From Mesorhizobium sp. M9A.F.Ca.ET.002.03.1.2 (GTDB taxonomy: Bacteria; Pseudomonadota; Alphaproteobacteria; Rhizobiales; Rhizobiaceae), in contig NZ_CP034443.1 of NCBI RefSeq assembly GCF_003952365.1, forward strand, positions 3,589,001 to 3,653,000: 64,000 bases of DNA. Reading direction: 5' to 3'. Every line of letters begins with the position of its first letter. Positions within the stretch are counted from its first letter, which is position 1. Below, one piece after another: positions 53,903 through 63,112 of the stretch. The notes beneath the pieces are model-generated. The model was given only the letters and a program-made list of their open reading frames with translations, made no database searches and was not told the DNA's origin. The position numbers and the translations under genes were made by a program.

Positions 53903-55987
53903 TTGTTGCACCGTCATGACTGGGCAGCACCTGCTGAACAGGCCGAGTCCGGCGTTGTCGGACCGGAGATTCTCATCGCAGATAGTTTTCAAGACGATCG
54001 CACCCGCGGCACGGTGATAGGGACCTTGGCGACAAAGGGAGGGGTCAGGCGAGGACGCGACATCGAACGCCAGATCGCGATCGATCACGGTGCACTTCGT
54101 TTCCAGCCACTCGTCAGGCCAGGCTGGGGCCGGCAAGGGATTTCCTACGGTCCCTTTCAACGAGAGGCTGGTCTGGTGTTGTTGGTCTCTATCACCAACG
54201 GCCACAACACATCGCAGGGATCGCCACTGCCTGAGGACATCGCCAGGCGAGTCTACCGTTGGCTGCGGGGGCCCGGCATCGACCCATGGCCCGGCCGTCT
54301 GGTTTCGTTGATGCGTGCGCCGCGAAAGAGATCCACACTTCGCCGTTTTTGGTGGTGGTTGCTTAGCACGCCCTTGACCTACCGGGGTCCGAATATCAAC
54401 GAGAACCTCGCTGTCGGGTGGTTCCCCAGCGAGGCGCCGGCCAATCCCGTGGAAGAGGGTTGCGGCTTTGTCGTGCACGCCGCCGAAGGCGAAAATGGCG
54501 AGCTGTGGGCTCGTGTAGGAAAGCAATGCCTGAGTGCGTTTCGGCGTCTGAAGAACCTTCATGTCTACTATGTCGTGGCGTTGCGGGAGCAGGGCGCTGT
54601 CTATTATGCGGCTGCCGACCAAAGAGCTCATGGGCTCGCTGCTTTTCCGATGATGCGTCCGATTGCGATCGATCCTTTCAACAAGGACGAAAAGCTGTTT
54701 GCGGGCGTTCACCAATCGGCGCTAGGCCAGATCGGGTTTCGCGTCGACACACGCGTCCAAGCGGTTCATGTCGGGCGGCTGCCTGAATTTTCCACGAGGT
54801 TTAGCACCGCCCACGCTGCCGATGCCCTGGCGGAAGGCTTGCCGGCGCAAACCGCCGCAATCGGGGGCCGGTGGCGATTTTTGCAGGACGCTGGCGACGA
54901 CCTATCCGTCGTCGATCCTGGTTGCCCTTCAGGATTGATCCATGGGCTGCTGGAAATCAGCGCGGTCTCGGATGTGTGTGGTCTCGTCTGGCGGTTTCGG
55001 GACAAGGACAATTTCTGGCTGCTGAAACTCTCGACGCTCGGATGCACTTTGGTCAGCAGGCAATCGGGCAAAGAGACGACGATCGCGACCAATACGGGAC
55101 ACGCCTTGCGCGAGTGTTCCACCCATTCGGTCCAGATTCTCGACTGGGACGGTCAGGTGAGCTGCTTTCTGGATGGGGCTCGTCTTTTCGACCTGCCTGC
55201 CGAGGCTGGTTCAGCCGAGGATGCTACCGGGGTAGGTGCATGGACAAGCGCCGACAGTGAGCCGCGTTGGCATAATTTCGAGGCTCATCCTTGCGAAGTT
55301 CCCATCCCATTGATGGCGCCTCTGGAGGCATCTTGGAACCAACTCGGAGCAAGCCTGTCCTACGCCGACGATTTTACCGGCACCGCCGGTGAATTGGATC
55401 GCCGCACGACGGAGCTCGGCCGTGGACAATGGGCAAGAACACTGGGGACCGGGGTCATCGACGTCGACGGGCTGGGCAGCGCCCGTGTGCGCGCGAGCGT
55501 AGACAGACCGAACCCGGGTCGGACATTCTATTCGCTGCCTTGGGATCTACCGGGGTTCAGCGATCTCGAGGTTACAATCGAGCCTCCTGGGGAGCGCCGA
55601 GGCCAAGATCAGCGCAGCCGTGCAGGACTGCTCTTCTGGCAAGACAGCGACAACTACGTCTGTGTCACGACTTGGCTCGACGATGTCTACCAGGGGGCTT
55701 CGATTTCGGTATTCATCAAGCGGCTCGGCTTTGAGGAACTTTATGACGCGGTTTGGACCAATGTGGCGGACAAGGTGGTTTGGGGAAAATGCTTTCGCAT
55801 GCGCGCTGCATTCGACGGAAATCGGTTTGCAATCCTGATCGACGACGAACTGGTGATGCAGCGAAGCCTCACCGACATCTATCCCGACGATGCTGCCCTT
55901 CAAATTTTGCGGGTCGGGCTCGCCGTCAACTGGGAATGGGGAGATGATACGGGCTCGGTGTTCACCTCGTTCAAGGCCAGGCGCTGA
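53903..55987 (+). CDS. Unrecognised 694-residue protein with two beta-sandwich-like repeats
   Basis: No family is recognised for the N-terminal half. It is rich in Trp and Arg (RRFWWWLLSTP, then RGPNINENLAVGWFPSEAP) and has no signal peptide. The C-terminal half looks like two LamG/DUF1080-type sandwiches (about 330-450 and 490-690), sharing patterns such as GLVWRFRDKDNFWLLKL and GLLFWQDSDNYVCVTT, so it may bind carbohydrate. AGGAGGT lies five bases before a TTG start. The end overlaps the convergent glycosyltransferase by 88 bp. Genuinely unknown, but well formed and full length. Confidence 0.75.
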   Translation: MLHRHDWAAPAEQAESGVVGPEILIADSFQDDRTRGTVIGTLATKGGVRRGRDIERQIAIDHGALRFQPLVRPGWGRQGISYGPFQREAGLVLLVSITNGHNTSQGSPLPEDIARRVYRWLRGPGIDPWPGRLVSLMRAPRKRSTLRRFWWWLLSTPLTYRGPNINENLAVGWFPSEAPANPVEEGCGFVVHAAEGENGELWARVGKQCLSAFRRLKNLHVYYVVALREQGAVYYAAADQRAHGLAAFPMMRPIAIDPFNKDEKLFAGVHQSALGQIGFRVDTRVQAVHVGRLPEFSTRFSTAHAADALAEGLPAQTAAIGGRWRFLQDAGDDLSVVDPGCPSGLIHGLLEISAVSDVCGLVWRFRDKDNFWLLKLSTLGCTLVSRQSGKETTIATNTGHALRECSTHSVQILDWDGQVSCFLDGARLFDLPAEAGSAEDATGVGAWTSADSEPRWHNFEAHPCEVPIPLMAPLEASWNQLGASLSYADDFTGTAGELDRRTTELGRGQWARTLGTGVIDVDGLGSARVRASVDRPNPGRTFYSLPWDLPGFSDLEVTIEPPGERRGQDQRSRAGLLFWQDSDNYVCVTTWLDDVYQGASISVFIKRLGFEELYDAVWTNVADKVVWGKCFRMRAAFDGNRFAILIDDELVMQRSLTDIYPDDAALQILRVGLAVNWEWGDDTGSVFTSFKARR

Positions 55988-57264
55988 GCGAAAGAGCGGT
56001 TTCGCTTTCCGAGCCGTGAACGGTGAGTGGCGATGGCCTTGTCATAAAGGTTCCGGGTCGACTGGGCTATTTTTTCCCACGCATAGAGGTCGGCGACCCG
56101 CTCGGCCCCCCGGCGTCCGAGTTTCGCCGCTCGCGCTGGATCTCCAAGAAGGCCGATGATCTGGGTTGCCAGTGCATTCGGGTCGTTCTTCTCAACCAGT
56201 ACGCCGCCGCCAGTCGCTTCCATGATCTCCGTCATGCCGCCTACACGCGTGGCTACGACAGGAGTGCCATTGGACAGCGCCTCGATCAGGCTCATTCCGA
56301 AGGACTCGCTGAGAGAGGGATTTACGACAAGCGATGCTTCGGCATATCGCTCGGCCAATTTCTTGTAGGGCTGCGTGCCGGCGAAACAGACGGTGGGAGC
56401 GATCGCCGGCGCTATCATCGCACGTAGCGCGGCGTCGTAGGAACCAAGGTATGCGCTACCGCCGTGGTAGAAGCGAGCGAGATCCCGGACGTCACGGTCC
56501 GTGCTCAGGTCAATCAGGAACTCACGAGGAAGAGTTGCCGACGGGCCGACGATCTCGAGGCGGGCTTCAGGACAGGCTGCAACAACGCTCTGCCAGGCTT
56601 CGATCAGCGTGTGGATGCCTTTTTCGGATGACACACGGCCGACGAACAAAACCTTTCCCGGTATTCGTGCGACGGCAGTGACGTCCTGGCTCGCGGGCAC
56701 TCCGTTCGGCAGGACTGCGAAGTTTGTGTCCATTTCAGCAAAGCGCGTGCGCGCCGCGGCCACGACATGCTCAGAGCACCCGACGGCGAGATCGGTGGCG
56801 GCGAGCGCTTGTTTCATCGCATTGCGGTCAAGTTCCGCAAGCCAGTCACAATGCATGTGCAACACGATTGCTGCTTGCGGCGCCGCCCGTCGAATGGCCG
56901 GCACGTATTGCGGAAAATTCTGGATGTGGACCACGTCGGGCGAGAGACGGCGTATCGTCCGAATGGCCTGGGCGAGATAGTCGAAGGCATAGAGACTTTG
57001 TGCGACCAGCGGCGATCGCGGCCAGACACGGCTCCAGAGGCGGGATGCCATGCTCCAGACGCGAGCCGGCGCGCATGTGAGCAGCTCGAAACGGATGCCT
57101 TCGATTTCCATCTGGGCCGGCATCCCGCGCAGGCGCCGGGCGACTATGGTCGTGTCGCAATCTGCACCCAGCCGCCTCGCGACTTCATACGTCCAAATAC
57201 CGATCGAGTTCTGGATTGGGGGCGTGACCGTATCAAAAGGCTGGCTCAGGATTACGATCTTCAT
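55900..57264 (-). CDS. Family 4 glycosyltransferase
   Basis: A 454-residue GT-B enzyme starting MKIVILSQPFDTVTPPIQNS. The donor site has GKVLFVGRVSSEKGIHTLIE and the E-x7-E motif in SESFGMSLIEALSNGTPVV. The ATG at 57264 overlaps the stop of the flippase remnant (ATGA) and has GAGGG upstream; longer frames are rejected. The C-terminal 40 residues are polar and antisense to the neighbouring gene. Sugar specificity unknown. Confidence 0.92.
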   Translation of the reverse strand: MKIVILSQPFDTVTPPIQNSIGIWTYEVARRLGADCDTTIVARRLRGMPAQMEIEGIRFELLTCAPARVWSMASRLWSRVWPRSPLVAQSLYAFDYLAQAIRTIRRLSPDVVHIQNFPQYVPAIRRAAPQAAIVLHMHCDWLAELDRNAMKQALAATDLAVGCSEHVVAAARTRFAEMDTNFAVLPNGVPASQDVTAVARIPGKVLFVGRVSSEKGIHTLIEAWQSVVAACPEARLEIVGPSATLPREFLIDLSTDRDVRDLARFYHGGSAYLGSYDAALRAMIAPAIAPTVCFAGTQPYKKLAERYAEASLVVNPSLSESFGMSLIEALSNGTPVVATRVGGMTEIMEATGGGVLVEKNDPNALATQIIGLLGDPARAAKLGRRGAERVADLYAWEKIAQSTRNLYDKAIATHRSRLGKRNRSFAQRLALNEVNTEPVSSPHSQLTASPTRKI

Positions 57265-57464
57265 CGAGCCCTCAGCCTCAATACAAAATTGCGTGCGTTG
57301 AGCAGGTCGGGGCGCACCAGTACGAAGGAAGCTGTCGCATAAACTGCCGCGCCAAGGTGGCGAGCCAGCACCACAAACACGCTGAACATAGCGATCTGTC
57401 GGCCCCACGTCTCGACAGCTGACCAACCAGTTCCGCTGACGACCTGTCGGCCGAAAACGTTCAT
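57261..57464 (-). pseudogene. Polysaccharide flippase (Wzx-like) reduced to its N-terminus
   Basis: 67 codons beginning MNVFGRQVVSGTGWSAVETWG and continuing IAMFSVFVVLARHLG, which is the first helix region of a Wzx/RfbX-type flippase (normally about 480 residues). It then ends in unrelated residues (NARNFVLRLRAR). Both ends keep 4-bp overlaps with neighbours (ATGA at 57461 and 57261), so an internal deletion left translational coupling intact. No other flippase is visible in the window. Confidence 0.7.
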
Positions 57465-59119
57465 TGAACCGCCTTCTGAGGCTCGCTGGGAAACAGAACC
57501 GCATGTCTGGAGCGAAACTCATACGAGTGGATCAATTCCGCTACGATCTGTTGGCCATTCGCCTCGTCCATGTCCAGTTTCGACACGTAAGCGGAAAGCC
57601 CGGTGTTGTCTGGCTCCCGTCCCAGCAGCGTCCGATAGAGAAGGGTCACGTACCGCCTATTTCCAAGCCCAACCGGCTGATTCTCAGTCCTGAATTCAAC
57701 CGAAAGCAACAGCTTCGTCAGTAATGAAAATGTGGATGGATCCTTCTTCATAGCGATGACCTCGCGCCACTGCTCGGTCGGCGACGGCATGCGACGCAAG
57801 ACCAGACAGTAAGCATATGCAACCTGATTGGCGTGATTGAAGGCAGACTTGTCGAACGCATCGAGCGAACAGGGGTGAAATGTGCCGGCATCGGCAACGG
57901 GGGGCACCGACGTCTGATCCGGAGGCGGCGAGCCCTTTGTCGGGACCGGCGGCGAACTGGGTTCTGCGCTGCCGTCCGCAATGACCTTCCTTACGGCATC
58001 ATACGCCGGCTTTCGCCCGCTCGGCGTCCACAGCCCATGGTCGCGCTTTTTCAGGCGGACGAGGCCCATGAAGGCCTCGTAGCTTGGCGCCCAGTACGGC
58101 TCGTCGAGCAGTTCATAGATATGAGCAGCTTCCAATCCATATAGAGACTGATATCTGCGTAGGAGCGTCATGGTCTGGACCAGACCTTCGGCCTGCTGCT
58201 TTTCCCCTCGTTGGCTGCCGCCATTGTAGTTGAACTCTGTCAGCCAGATGGGTTGGCCTAATGTCGCCAGGAATTTGAACGCTTCCTCCGGGTCACCCTC
58301 GTAAAGATGCCAGACCGAAATATCCCATCGGATACCGTCATGGAGCATGCGGGTGAACGCTGCACGGTGACCCCAGCCAGCCGTCCCCATCGCTTTTCTG
58401 ATGGTCGGATCCACCGCGATGGTTGCATCCGATAGACCGCGCAGCACCGCGCTCACCTTCGCCCAGCGCGGACTGAAATAATCGGATGTCAGGGTGCCGC
58501 CGGCAGGTCCCCAGGAGCAGTTGTACTGTATGCCGCTGTCTTGCATCTCGCAGGGCATCAAGATCGCATAGTTCTCCATCTCGTTGCTAAGCTCCCAGAC
58601 GCGGATGTCGTTCTTGAAGCGGGAAACGAGTGTCGTTGCGAGATCATGGGCCTGCGCATAGAGGTCATCGACGCTTCCATTGTCGAGGTCCAGTTCGGGC
58701 GTGATGACCGGTAGGATCTGGACTCCGCGCTCCTTGCCCGCCTTGACCAGTTCGGCAAGTTTGGTGGCGCTGTCGGCGCTGGAAATGTTGACGCGATACG
58801 ACTTCATGCCGAGGTCGCGGACGTAGTCGAGCTGCTGTTCGATCGATATTCCGGGGTAAGCGTTGAAGGGGTGGCCATTTACCCCCCAGAGGAGGTCTGC
58901 TGGGGCCGAGGCTGCCATGCCTAGCAAACATGCCAGGGTTGTCCACAGACGCCTGGTCGCGGCGACCACCCGTCCAACTGGACTTGGTCGCGATCGATTG
59001 GCCTGCCACTGCATTAGCTCGAACTTGCTTGTCTTGCGCCAGATATCATGCGGCTTCACTCCATTCGCTGAACTCTGCCTGACATCCATCCAAGCACGAC
59101 GATTGAGGATCTGCCGCAC
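57461..59119 (-). CDS. GH39/PslG-like glycoside hydrolase with DUF4214 tail
   Basis: 552 residues. A signal or anchor segment (TLACLLGMAASAPADLLWG) is followed by a TIM-barrel hydrolase (about 75-385). Candidate catalytic Glu residues are in RVWELSNEMENY (acid/base) and IWLTEFNYNGG (nucleophile). A Pro-rich linker leads to a DUF4214 domain (about 440-545: RRYVTLLYRTLLGREPDNTG). The build recalls PslG-type hydrolases that trim their own polysaccharide. The start is uncertain (59119, 59089 or 59014). Confidence 0.82.
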   Translation of the reverse strand: MRQILNRRAWMDVRQSSANGVKPHDIWRKTSKFELMQWQANRSRPSPVGRVVAATRRLWTTLACLLGMAASAPADLLWGVNGHPFNAYPGISIEQQLDYVRDLGMKSYRVNISSADSATKLAELVKAGKERGVQILPVITPELDLDNGSVDDLYAQAHDLATTLVSRFKNDIRVWELSNEMENYAILMPCEMQDSGIQYNCSWGPAGGTLTSDYFSPRWAKVSAVLRGLSDATIAVDPTIRKAMGTAGWGHRAAFTRMLHDGIRWDISVWHLYEGDPEEAFKFLATLGQPIWLTEFNYNGGSQRGEKQQAEGLVQTMTLLRRYQSLYGLEAAHIYELLDEPYWAPSYEAFMGLVRLKKRDHGLWTPSGRKPAYDAVRKVIADGSAEPSSPPVPTKGSPPPDQTSVPPVADAGTFHPCSLDAFDKSAFNHANQVAYAYCLVLRRMPSPTEQWREVIAMKKDPSTFSLLTKLLLSVEFRTENQPVGLGNRRYVTLLYRTLLGREPDNTGLSAYVSKLDMDEANGQQIVAELIHSYEFRSRHAVLFPSEPQKAVQ

Positions 59120-59344
59120 TGCCCAATGAGTCTACCATTGCCGCGCCAAGCGGAACCTCAAACATTCGGCGTAAGCGCTCAGGATTTGCCACGCCATTCG
59201 GATGAGAGTTGCCGGAAAGCCTTTTGGGCAAACGTCCGGTTATGTCCCAAAGACCAAGATGACCCGGCCGTCTTGGTCATCCAAAGTCGCGGAACTGATG
59301 CATGGCGCTGGCGACCGAAACCTGTCGCCCGGACGTGGTTCGTG

Positions 59345-60502
59345 ATGACACGACATTGGACGATTAACGGCCGTTTTCTCGCGCAGCCGACCACCGGAGT
59401 TCAGCGCTACGCACGCGAGATCGTTTCGGCGCTGGATGCCCTGATCGTGGGCCAGGCTCCCTTGGCTCGGGATTTGGCCGTCGAGCTGCTGGTTCCGCCG
59501 GGGACGCTTGACAAATTGCCCTTGGCCGCAATCTGTGTCCGGACTGTCGGCAGCTTCGGTGGGCATGCGTGGGAACAAGCTGTGCTTCCGGCCTATCTGC
59601 GCGGCGGCCTGCTCAGCCTCTGCAATACGGGCCCCCTGACCGTACGCCGGCAGGTCCTGTGCATTCACGATGTCAATACGCGAACGTGCCCGCAGAGCTA
59701 TTCACTTCCGTTTCGGCTTCTTTACCGTACCTTGGTCCCGGCCCTGGGCAGGACCGCGCTTAGGATTGCAACGGTGTCGCAATACTCCGCAGGCGAACTG
59801 ACGCGTTATGGCGTGTGCCCGGCGGAAAAGGTCGAGGTAGTAGGCAACGGCCACGAACATGCGCTGCGATGGACCCCGTGTCACTCGCAACAAACCCTGG
59901 CAGTCGCCGGTCCTGGCACGATCGTCGTGCTTGGCAGTTCTATCCCGCACAAAAATGTCGGTTTGATCATCGGCATGCACGACCGACTCGCCGCGGCGGG
60001 GCTACAGGTTGTTGTCGTCGGCGCATCAACGCCCCGTGTCTTCGGCAGCATCGGCGACAGGACGTCGCCGGACGTCATCTGGCTGGGAAGAAGGTCGGAC
60101 GCGGAACTCGGCGCACTTCTGCGCGATTCTCTATGTCTCGCGTTCCCCTCCTTGGTTGAGGGGTTCGGACTGCCGCCGCTCGAAGCCATGGCACTAGGAT
60201 GTCCGGTGGTCATGTCGGATCGTGCCAGTCTGCCCGAAATCGGCGGGGATGCGGTTTTGTACGCATCGCCTTGCGATGAGAATGCGTGGTTCGATTGCTT
60301 CATGCGCCTGGTCCACGAAGAAGGCCTCAGAACCAAATTGATCGCACGTGGTCACGCAAGGGCGACCCGATTTCAGTGGGCCGCGTCGGCCCAGCGGTAT
60401 TTGGACCTGATGGCCAGCGCGGACGGATTGCCAGAAGTGCCGCGTAGGGAAATCGAATGCCGCCCGAATGAGCAGCTTTCGGCCGCAACCAATAGTATTT
60501 GA
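59345..60502 (+). CDS. Family 4 glycosyltransferase
   Basis: A 385-residue GT-B enzyme of the mannosyltransferase-like clade: INGRFLAQPTTGVQRYAREI at the N-terminus, LCIHDVNTRTCPQSY, then IVVLGSSIPHKNVGLII and the E-x7-E motif in LVEGFGLPPLEAMALGCPVV. A longer frame from 59126 adds non-homologous residues, so ATG at 59345 is chosen. It is the last gene of the polysaccharide locus, divergent from the hydrolase gene. Confidence 0.9.
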   Translation: MTRHWTINGRFLAQPTTGVQRYAREIVSALDALIVGQAPLARDLAVELLVPPGTLDKLPLAAICVRTVGSFGGHAWEQAVLPAYLRGGLLSLCNTGPLTVRRQVLCIHDVNTRTCPQSYSLPFRLLYRTLVPALGRTALRIATVSQYSAGELTRYGVCPAEKVEVVGNGHEHALRWTPCHSQQTLAVAGPGTIVVLGSSIPHKNVGLIIGMHDRLAAAGLQVVVVGASTPRVFGSIGDRTSPDVIWLGRRSDAELGALLRDSLCLAFPSLVEGFGLPPLEAMALGCPVVMSDRASLPEIGGDAVLYASPCDENAWFDCFMRLVHEEGLRTKLIARGHARATRFQWAASAQRYLDLMASADGLPEVPRREIECRPNEQLSAATNSI

Positions 60503-60735
60503 GGTGTTTCGGGCCGAACGGTCGTTTCAGGGCGGCGACACTCTCGTAAGGGTCGGCGCACCGTGGCTCCAAAATGGGATCATTGTGAACCAAGCTGCCA
60601 AGAGAAGAGGGCGAGGGCACTTTCGAAGAAATGGTTCTGCAATGCGTCGGGCGCATGGGACTCGCAATGCCGATCGGCACGATAAGCCGTGAACTCTTAG
60701 GCCGAGCCGGGTCGCCCTATAGCGCCGGTTCACAC

Positions 60736-61794
60736 TCAAGCTATATCCTTCAGAGTATCCAGCGGCCCTTTCAGTGCAGACCTGGGCTGGATCAACTCTG
60801 GCGCAATCAGGAAGGCCTGCGGTACCGTCGGCGGTTCATCGATCAGCTCGAATGCCTTGGTGATCATCGCCTCAACATTCTGCCGCACCATGATTACGGG
60901 GAAAGGCAGGAAGGAGCCGAATGGGTCATAGTCGTAGCAACCGACGACGAGTTCGCGAAACATTTCCGCCGGCCGACCCGCCATGAAACGCAGCAGACCT
61001 TCCATATTGATTGACGAATTGACGAACAGCGCGCGCGGCAGCTTGCCATGGCGTTGGTAAAACGCCTCGAAGGCACGCAAAGTTATGTCAGGCGAATACC
61101 CGGAGGACTGCACACCGTCCTCAGGGTCGGCGCCCAGCAGTGCCTTCTTGGTCGCATGGAAGGCGGCGATGCGTTCGCGGCTGGCGTGGTCGTTGCGGCC
61201 GCCAAACAGAAACAGCTCGTCCGGCCGCAGAGGATCATCATTGTCGAAATGGCGGATGATTGCCTCCGTCAGCATCCGCGCGCCCTCATAATTGTCGCTG
61301 ATGACCGAATGTGCCTTCGCTCCCGGCAGGTCGATGTTGATGTGCCGCAGCCCCGCCGACTCGCAGACCTCGTGCACGCCGTCCGGATCAGTGGCGCCGA
61401 CGATGAAGAGCTGGTCGATGGAATAGGAGATCAGCGTCTCCGCGGTTCGCCGTTCTTCTTCCGGGTCGCGGCTGGCGCTAACCACGACCGGGCATTGGCC
61501 GCGGCTGCGCACATGCCCCTCAAACGTCTGCGCCATGGAGGAGAAGTAGCGATTGTCGTGGACGGGCAGCATCAGCCCGACCAGGCCCGATCGCGAGCGT
61601 CGCAAGCCCCGCGCCTGCAGATTGGTGGTGTACTGGTGAACTTCGGCGAGCCCGAGAATTGTTTGCGCCGTACTTTCCTTGATGCGGCGCTTGCGCCAAG
61701 TGCCGTTCAGCACGGCGCTCACGGTCGACGGAGAACTGCCCGATAGCACGGACAGGTCATAGATCGTCGCCTTCTTCTTGACCCGCTGATCCAT
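60736..61794 (-). CDS. LacI-family transcriptional regulator
   Basis: A 352-residue repressor. The headpiece KATIYDLSVLSGSSPSTVSAVLNG (helix-turn-helix plus hinge) is followed by a periplasmic-binding-protein-like sugar sensor (about 65-345). It diverges from the sugar-binding protein gene at 62105, the usual place for the local repressor of a sugar ABC operon; FrcR-type regulators are arranged this way. The inducing sugar is unknown. Confidence 0.92.
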   Translation of the reverse strand: MDQRVKKKATIYDLSVLSGSSPSTVSAVLNGTWRKRRIKESTAQTILGLAEVHQYTTNLQARGLRRSRSGLVGLMLPVHDNRYFSSMAQTFEGHVRSRGQCPVVVSASRDPEEERRTAETLISYSIDQLFIVGATDPDGVHEVCESAGLRHINIDLPGAKAHSVISDNYEGARMLTEAIIRHFDNDDPLRPDELFLFGGRNDHASRERIAAFHATKKALLGADPEDGVQSSGYSPDITLRAFEAFYQRHGKLPRALFVNSSINMEGLLRFMAGRPAEMFRELVVGCYDYDPFGSFLPFPVIMVRQNVEAMITKAFELIDEPPTVPQAFLIAPELIQPRSALKGPLDTLKDIA

Positions 61795-61814
61795 CTGGCC
61801 CTCCGGGGCGTCTA

Positions 61815-61918
61815 TTAGAGCGACGTGCGTCCACTTGGACGCACAAAGTACGCTCTAACACTTTGAATCTGCGCATCGTGCTTCCGAATGTCGATTCCGA
61901 TTTTCGGAAGCACGATGC
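61815..61918. repeat. Nested palindromes between repressor and transporter genes
   Basis: TTAGAGCG (61815-61822) pairs with CGCTCTAA (61851-61858). Inside it GTGCGTCC (61825-61832) pairs with GGACGCAC (61837-61844). A separate perfect 16-bp stem joins 61873-61888 to 61903-61918 around 14 nt. They resemble rhizobial intergenic palindromes. The outer pair could also serve as a LacI-type operator, being next to the repressor start. Confidence 0.6.
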
Positions 61919-62104
61919 GATAGAGCAATATCTCGCTTGACGAGAGCTTCTCGATGCATAATACTTTTTGCACCATCGATTGTGCAAGCGGAAATCAGGC
62001 GATCGATGGGGAAGTGCCCGTCTTTTTCGGGGAGGTTTCTAAGGGCCGCCTTCGTTCTACGGCTCGAGTGTGTTCCCACTAGGAACGTTATGGGAGGAGT
62101 GCAG

Positions 62105-63094
62105 ATGAAAAAGCTCATGATCGCGGCGCTTGCCGCAACCCTTATGCTTGGCGGATCATTCGCTGCGATGGCACAGCAGGCCGGCAAGGTCGGCGTCGTC
62201 GTCAAGATCGGCGGCATTCCATGGTTCAACGCAATGGAGGCGGGCATCAAGGAGCGCGGCCAGAAGCTCGGGGTCGACGCATTCATGGTCGGCCCGACCA
62301 GCGCCGATCCGGCACTGCAAGTTCGCGCCATCGAGGATCTGATCGCGCAGGGAGTCAAGGTCATCGGCGTCGTGCCGAATGATGCGAAAGTCCTTGAACC
62401 AGTCCTGCGGAAGGCCAAGGACGCCGGCGTCATCGTCATCACGCATGAATCGCCTGGCCAGAAGGGCGCCGACTGGGATTTCGAACTCGCGTCCGCGACC
62501 GGCTTCGGCGAGGCTCACGCCAAGCTCTTGGCGGAAAAGATGGGCGGCAAGGGTGAGTATGCAGTCTTCGTCGGCTCGCTGACGGTGCCGCTGCACAATG
62601 CCTGGGCCGATGCGGCAATCGAATATCTGAAGAAGAACCATCCGGACATGAAGCAGGTCGGCGAACGCTATGGCGTCGCCGAGGATGTGGACAAAAGCCG
62701 CAGCACTGCGCTTGACCTGATCTCCGCCAATCCCGGCTTGAAGGGCTTCCTCGCCTTCGGAAGCCAAGGCCCGATCGGCGCGGGCCGCGCAATCGAAGAG
62801 CGCCGGAAGGTGGGCGAAATATTCGTGCTCGGGCCATTCTCGCCAGGCCAGGGCCAGAAACTTATCAAAAGCGACGCGATTTCGGGCGGATTCATGTGGA
62901 ATCCGAAACAGGCGGGCGAGGTTTTCGTCACCCTGGCCGATCATCTGATGAAGGGCAACGAGATCAAGGATGGCGATACGATCGAAGGGCTAGGGACAGT
63001 CAAGCCCGACGTCGAAAACCATAACATCATCGTCGATCAGCTGGTCCCGATCAACAAGGATACTGTCGACGATCTCGCAGCGATGGGCCTGTAA
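62105..63094 (+). CDS. Sugar ABC transporter periplasmic substrate-binding protein
   Basis: A 329-residue cluster B-type (ribose/AI-2/rhamnose-like) binding protein. A signal peptide ends near AMAQQ (residue 23). The mature domain begins VGVVVKIGGIPWFNAMEAGI and shows GVDAFMVGPTSADPALQV and LIAQGVKVIGVVPNDAKVL. GGAGGAG precedes the ATG; a longer frame from 61937 is rejected. It is the first gene of an uptake operon facing the LacI repressor. The ligand is a sugar, sugar alcohol or AI-2-like molecule. Confidence 0.92.
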   Translation: MKKLMIAALAATLMLGGSFAAMAQQAGKVGVVVKIGGIPWFNAMEAGIKERGQKLGVDAFMVGPTSADPALQVRAIEDLIAQGVKVIGVVPNDAKVLEPVLRKAKDAGVIVITHESPGQKGADWDFELASATGFGEAHAKLLAEKMGGKGEYAVFVGSLTVPLHNAWADAAIEYLKKNHPDMKQVGERYGVAEDVDKSRSTALDLISANPGLKGFLAFGSQGPIGAGRAIEERRKVGEIFVLGPFSPGQGQKLIKSDAISGGFMWNPKQAGEVFVTLADHLMKGNEIKDGDTIEGLGTVKPDVENHNIIVDQLVPINKDTVDDLAAMGL

Positions 63095-63112
63095 GGCCTC
63101 CCAAGGCAATGG

